Source: Datnioides undecimradiatus | Lineage: Eukaryota > Chordata > Actinopteri > Lobotiformes > Datnioididae | Length of the DNA: 64,000 bases | Assembly: GCA_008933995.1 (NCBI GenBank) | Contig: WARS01000038.1 | Span: 5,164,010-5,228,009, forward strand | Direction: 5' to 3' | Translations under genes and position numbers: made by a program | The notes under the pieces: model-generated | What the model was told of the DNA's origin: nothing | The model's input: the letters and a program-made list of their open reading frames with translations, nothing else | The model's database searches: none | In this document: positions 46,108-64,000 of the stretch, piece by piece | Layout of the letters: each line of letters starts with the position of its first letter | How positions within the stretch are numbered: position 1 is the first letter of the stretch

Positions 46108-58839
<12,732 letters not shown>

Positions 58840-61800
58840 CTGGAAGGAGGGTGGAGAGAGACCAACCAAACATCACGACTCATTCATTCAGGGTCTGAAT
58901 GGAGTTCCGTACCGTACAGTAGCATTTACAAAGAAAATGAGAAGAAGAGTCTGCAGGTTAAGGCACATTTGAGATTATTTGACATTCTGGGATTTCCTGA
59001 ACAGAAATGATTAGTTTTGAGTGAACATCAGCAAAGCTAAAAATAGTCTTACTTAATGACTGTTAATGAGGAGCCACGCCTATGTCTGATTATCTGCAGT
59101 GCGAGGTGTGTCACCGGTTTTGTTGCAGCCTGAGAAAGGTCAAATACTGCTTTGGTATTTGTGTGAACAAACTACTGATAATTCAGGAGTTTTAGGGTCA
59201 TGAACTTTAAACTGTAGTAAACTACATCACTGCCATGCACTTCTACTACCTCTGGTTTGTTTCTTGCCAGCTCAGACGCCAACACCTTTGTTGAGCCTCC
59301 TTGATGTTAAACAGATAACTGGCGGCTGTGCAGCTTTGGACAAATCAATCAAAAGGGTGGGAGAGTTACCTGAGCTCCAGTCTCACAGGCTTTCATCTTA
59401 AACTGGGAGCTCTGCACATTGATCTGTCACGGTGCGCCCTGCACAGAGCCGCTCTGTTATGAAACCTGTTTGCCAGACAAACTGATACACGCTGCTATTC
59501 ATTTACGATTCCTCCCTCCTCTTTAAATGCTTTCTGAACACGCCAAATTCTGATCCATTTTCCCAACGACACTGCGGCTAAAGAGCAATTAGCTTCAATT
59601 TGGGAGCCATGTCTGATTGCCTAAAGGCCTTCTGGTCTTTTGTGCACAGTCACAGACTTGTGAATGGAGACAGGAGAAGGGAACGGCATGTCACCTTGGC
59701 TCCTGCCACGGAGGCTAATGCTCTGTTTACGCTGCCCTGCCAATCAGCGACCTTGGATAATTTCATTATTCATTATCCAATTTTTAATCATCAAAGGAGG
59801 GCGAAATCCAATGTGGTTCACTGCTTGCCCGATTATGACATAACCAGATTAATCCACTACTGTAGTTCTTACTTAAACTGCAGGTACGGCTGCACAGAGT
59901 GAACGGCTCCTTCACCTGGAACAAACTTCCCTGATAAAAACCTTTGAGGAAACATTCCTCAAAACTCAACTTGTTCCCATTCACAGTGTCAGGTAAAAAT
60001 AAATGTGCGATGAAGAGTGAAGTGTGAACTCTGAAGTGTGAAGGTACAGTAGCACAAAGTGGGAGGGAAAGCTCAGTCCAGATGGAGACAAACCAATTAA
60101 CGTTGGTGCTACAAATTAGGATTTCTGATGTTTTCTGTTTTCTGAATCTGATTGTTAGATCTTTGAAAACAATTTAGACGAAACCAATAAACTAAGACCT
60201 GAAAGCAACTGTTCTGACACCTGATTTACCATAGGAATATTATTATGGCAGAAACATGTGCAGCTTTGATGAAAACAGGATGTTAAATTTGCAATAACTA
60301 GAAAACAGAGGTAAGATAATACCACAGTGACTACACACCTTACCTAAAACTAACTGCATTTCTTCAGACCTGTTTCCTGTTATTGAAAAACAATGATCCT
60401 TGGATAACTAGGCAAACTTAGATGTTTGGATAGAGTTCAGTTCAGTGCAGAGTCATCCTAAAATTAAAGTAGTTACTGCTGTCTGCTTCGGTAAATACAA
60501 AAATTTAAATTTTAAAGTTTGATAGAAAAGTTTTTATGTGATTCATCGTCTGTAACCTCTGCACAGAAAACAAAATTTGTCTATGAATATGAGCCAAAAG
60601 TCAACAAGGTTTATCAAACTATTCATAAAGAAAATGAGATTATCTAAGTGATTCCCCTGCCAGATGAATTAAAAACAAATCTGACTTTCTAAAATGATCT
60701 TGTTTTTTAATGTTCGAAAAGAGAAATGTACTAATAAATGTTTGGTCATAAGCAAAAACATCATAACCCTGCTATCACAACACTAATGTCTAATGGTAAG
60801 GCTTATTTTCTCAGAGTTTAATCTGAGGATGGCGACTGTTGGTGCAGGAAAATGAAGCTACGCTAGAAAGAAGGACAGTAATTAGCCTGCTGAAGTAGAG
60901 TAATTAGGTTTGCGGTTCCTACTTCAGCAGTGAGTGAAAACAAAATTTAAAAGGCGAAGGATCCAATATGACAGCACCCCGAATAATCACAGCAAAGGTA
61001 TAGTCAAAGCCAAGTGGGATCGATGGGGAAAATGTCAATACCTGTGAGTCTCTGCTCTCTGAGAGGACTAAAGAGAAAACAACATAATGTGATGTTTACA
61101 GAAACACAACTGCTGAGATACAGGGCGGTGCTTAGAGAGGAAAATCATGTATCAGTGTGTCTGGATGATTCTCGGATCCATCTTATCTAATTTTCAGAGC
61201 TTTGGAAGACATTGCATGGAATTATTTCCATTTTGGAAGATTAGTTCTAATTTCAAGGAGATGGCACATCTTGTGTGAATATTACATCAGTTTATAACAG
61301 GAAATAACCTCATAACCTCGGTATGAACTGATCACTGTTTTTTGAATCGTTTCATCAAAAGTAAAAGGCTTTGTTACAGGCCCTGGGGAAGCAAGAGCAC
61401 ATACAATCAGACATGATATCAACGCACAGATGGTGCATTGTCGCCTATTTAAAATGGGCCTCACAGCAGAGGTGAAAGGTTGTGTATTCAGACAGTCACA
61501 TCCTGTATTCAGGCGGCTGCATGTTGCTTTGTGTTCCTGAGCGAGCTGTTCGGTCTGTATGTGCAGTACTATGTACCATACAGTACCAGTCAGCCTATGT
61601 GCTATTGTATCCATGTGAAGGACGGGCTGCCCCAGTTAGGCTACAAAAAACACATTTGTGAAAAGACAGGAACAGTGTGCTTTGCTCTGCCTCCATCAAA
61701 GAGCACAGTGAGTAGCACGGACTCAGACTTTCCCACCCCAATCTCCATATTTCAGATGCAGTCATGTGTAAGTGAGAACATGCTCCAGATAAAGCATACT

Positions 61801-64000
61801 GTATGTTCATGAGATGCTCTCCCACCCAAATGTGTCCTCTATAATAAGAGCTAATGATTTTAAAGGCTACCCTTTGGCCGAGGCAGGAAGTATCTCTTGT
61901 CACGTAACTCTTTCATTCACTGATGATCAGGAAGCGTCTAAGATATAATCCTGAGGACACGCATGAAGTCACAACCCATTTTTGATATTTGTATGGTCTG
62001 CATTTTGTTATTTCAACTTTGCAATCCCATCTTTACACAGTAATTATCACTGTTAGTGCACAACTCCGGTGCTGGATTCATACTGCCTACCTAAACACGA
62101 GGGATTAAAGGGAATGATGCAGCAAGTAATCAGCATTACTGTTTGTAATTCTGTCTTATTTATATCAGCCTCACTGTTTAATATTCACTATGCTAACACA
62201 GATTAGATTACTGCTAACACTGCTAACTCCACACTTCCTGCAGCTGCTGTGTCACATTAAAACATTCAACTAGGGAGAAACCTCTAATGTGAGTCGCTCA
62301 CAGGAAATGCAACGCATTTGTCACAGAGGTCGCAATCGAACACTTATCAAAAACGAACAGTTTCAAATGTTGTTTGCCACTCCTGCCATACACGGCATCA
62401 AATCAGATCACAGAGGCCCGAGTTTGTTTGACTGCACTGTGCAAATAGGCAACAGTTGCTCTTCTGTTGTGTTTCTCTCCAGGAGTGTTTGCTGTGCTAC
62501 TGAACATCACTTGCAGCTACCACCAGGAACCACAACCTGGTCACCGAATCAACCAGGACTTAAATGCTGAGGATTACAACTTACAACTCTTAATAATAAC
62601 CAATTTAAGCTTAATCCGTTCTCGTGCTGATCTAATTGTGCTGTAGATAAGAGTGTCAGCTGCACTGGACTTCTAAAATGCGTAAGAGAGATGGGAGATG
62701 CACAAAAGAGTGCTGTTGCTTCCTTTGACCGTTGCTGGGAGCCCTGGGTGCCAGTCCTCGACTTTATGGCCGCGCGGTGATATAAAAGAGCCTCTAACCT
62801 CTCCCAAGCTGGCATTACCATAAGTAAACCCCGCAAAGCACGTCATCGCTGTGGGCAAATATCAGGGTGGCACAGGTCTCAGCAGCCGAGAGAGGAGAGA
62901 ACAATCCTCAGCCTTATAGAAATCAAGGGACGAACTGACACTCCAGGGACGATCTCTTCACTCCCCGCCATCTTTCCCCATTTTTCTTTCATTCTCTACA
63001 TGTAGTAGTTTTTGGGAGTGTGGCATCATTGTGCCACTTGCTGGATTTAGTTTGTCTGCACTCTCATCCTCTGCATTTGAAAAGAAACTATCCTCCACCT
63101 CAAATGCTTTTCTTGACAAGAAGAAATGTGTCTGTGTGTTTTTAAATGGTCAACAAAGCCACCAGAAGCTTCACTCTCTCCATCTTCTCACTGTGTCTTC
63201 ATCAACTCTCCTTCACCCCTTTCCACTCTTCTATTTCTCCTCCTTTCTTCTACTTCTTCTTCTCCTCTCCCAGGGAGGAATGTAGCTGTGTGGGCCAGTG
63301 TCAACTGTGGTCTATCTGCTGTCGTAGCCAGCAGCCCGAAGGCTCAGAGTCAACAGGGCTGGGCTGCAGCCGCCTGCCGCTGCACTAAGTGAATAATTGC
63401 ACTGTAAGACGACCGCTGCTTCACGGCTACACCACCGCACACACCACTCACACTTTGCACAGACACACACACACAAAGTTGTACACATACACACACCTGA
63501 CAAATACACACACTGCAAACAGCTGGTTTCACTCTGTAAAGGCTTCTTTACTTTGAGCACTGAAGCCTGAGGATGTTAGATTGTAGACCACAAGAAAACC
63601 TTTTTTCCACTGGTGCAATCTTACACTTCTGACAAGATTTGTCACCCATTTAAAGAAAACATGCTGCTTATTGCAGGGGTATGGTTACAACTTGAAGCAG
63701 TAGTGTTTTTAGGTTCAAGGGCACTCTGTTGATAGCTTTGATAAAATGTAGCACTTTTCCAAAAACGAGATTACAAAGTAACAGATAAAGGAAAATAAGA
63801 TAACAGCAAAGGTGAAAGCTAAACTAATTAAGCTCCAATTTAAAATAAAGGGGAAATTGTAAATACTCTGCCTGCTGTGCTTTGAGGAGGGTCAATTTAT
63901 GAAAAGTACAGCTAATAAACAGTCATGTGAATAAAACCTGAACCTGAATTTATCCTTAGTGATGCTCCTGGCTTGAAAAACCGCTGATAAACATTGCTAA
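58840..64000 (-). other. hdac4: hdac4 intron (partial), no exon recognised
   Basis: The first exon visible in the window starts in phase 1, so an upstream coding exon must exist. I searched this stretch on the minus strand for the family sequence DDFPLRKTA and the MEF2-binding/Gln-rich N-terminus and found neither. It holds a perfect 12-bp inverted repeat near 60.9 kb, a long pyrimidine tract (63175-63270) and short CA repeats near 63.46 kb. Confidence 0.7.
60887..60930. repeat. Perfect 12-bp inverted repeat (hairpin) with homeodomain cores
   Basis: CTGCTGAAGTAG (60887-60898) and CTACTTCAGCAG (60919-60930) are exact reverse complements around a 20-base loop. The loop contains TAATTA, and another TAATTA-like site (GTAATTAG) precedes the left arm. 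Confidence 0.6.

Noticed and set aside
61042..61067. 26-base candidate microexon with good acceptor and donor on the hdac4 strand
   Set aside because: Its length would break the phase needed by the next exon and its sequence matches nothing in HDAC4.

Overview
The window looks like nuclear DNA from a ray-finned fish, probably a percomorph teleost. Genes are split into short exons with GT-AG introns, the proteins are vertebrate, (CA)n microsatellites are abundant, and several gene-free stretches carry dispersed repeats that I recognise from percomorph genomes. Nothing bacterial, viral or CRISPR-like is visible. Exons were joined by hand from splice sites and reading-frame phase.

All three recognised genes lie on the minus strand, so transcription runs from high to low coordinates. 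(1) About 64000-46108: the 3' two thirds of a class IIa histone deacetylase, closest to HDAC4. Twenty coding exons are present, from the nuclear localisation / 14-3-3 region to the stop codon. The 5' exons with the MEF2-binding region lie beyond the right edge, and 58840-64000 is intron. (2) 41125-34522: a complete seven-exon, 318-residue ribose-phosphate pyrophosphokinase, more PRPS2-like than PRPS1-like. (3) about 32260-29930: a complete beta-thymosin gene with one non-coding and two coding exons, 43 residues.

Regions 42.77-46.1 kb (hdac4 3' flank), 33.4-34.5 kb (prps2) and 29.94-30.8 kb (tmsb) read as 3' UTR or 3' flank ending at AATAAA signals. About 200 bp upstream of the prps2 start codon are a GC box and a CCAAT box. 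Positions 1-29900 show no supportable protein gene. They hold microsatellites, percomorph-type repeat fragments, a short telomere-like array, one protein-like decayed tract and one promoter-like module at 20.9 kb.

The genes are not a functional pathway: a signal-responsive transcriptional corepressor, a nucleotide-precursor enzyme and an actin-monomer buffer. The prps2-tmsb linkage recalls human PRPS2-TMSB4X on Xp22. The most unusual spot is the hdac4 3' flank (45.27-45.98 kb): a CpG-dense segment with an RFX X-box, three CCAAT boxes, a 79-codon ORF in strong Kozak context and a nearby polyadenylation signal. It could be an undescribed compact gene, or an unusual 3' UTR.
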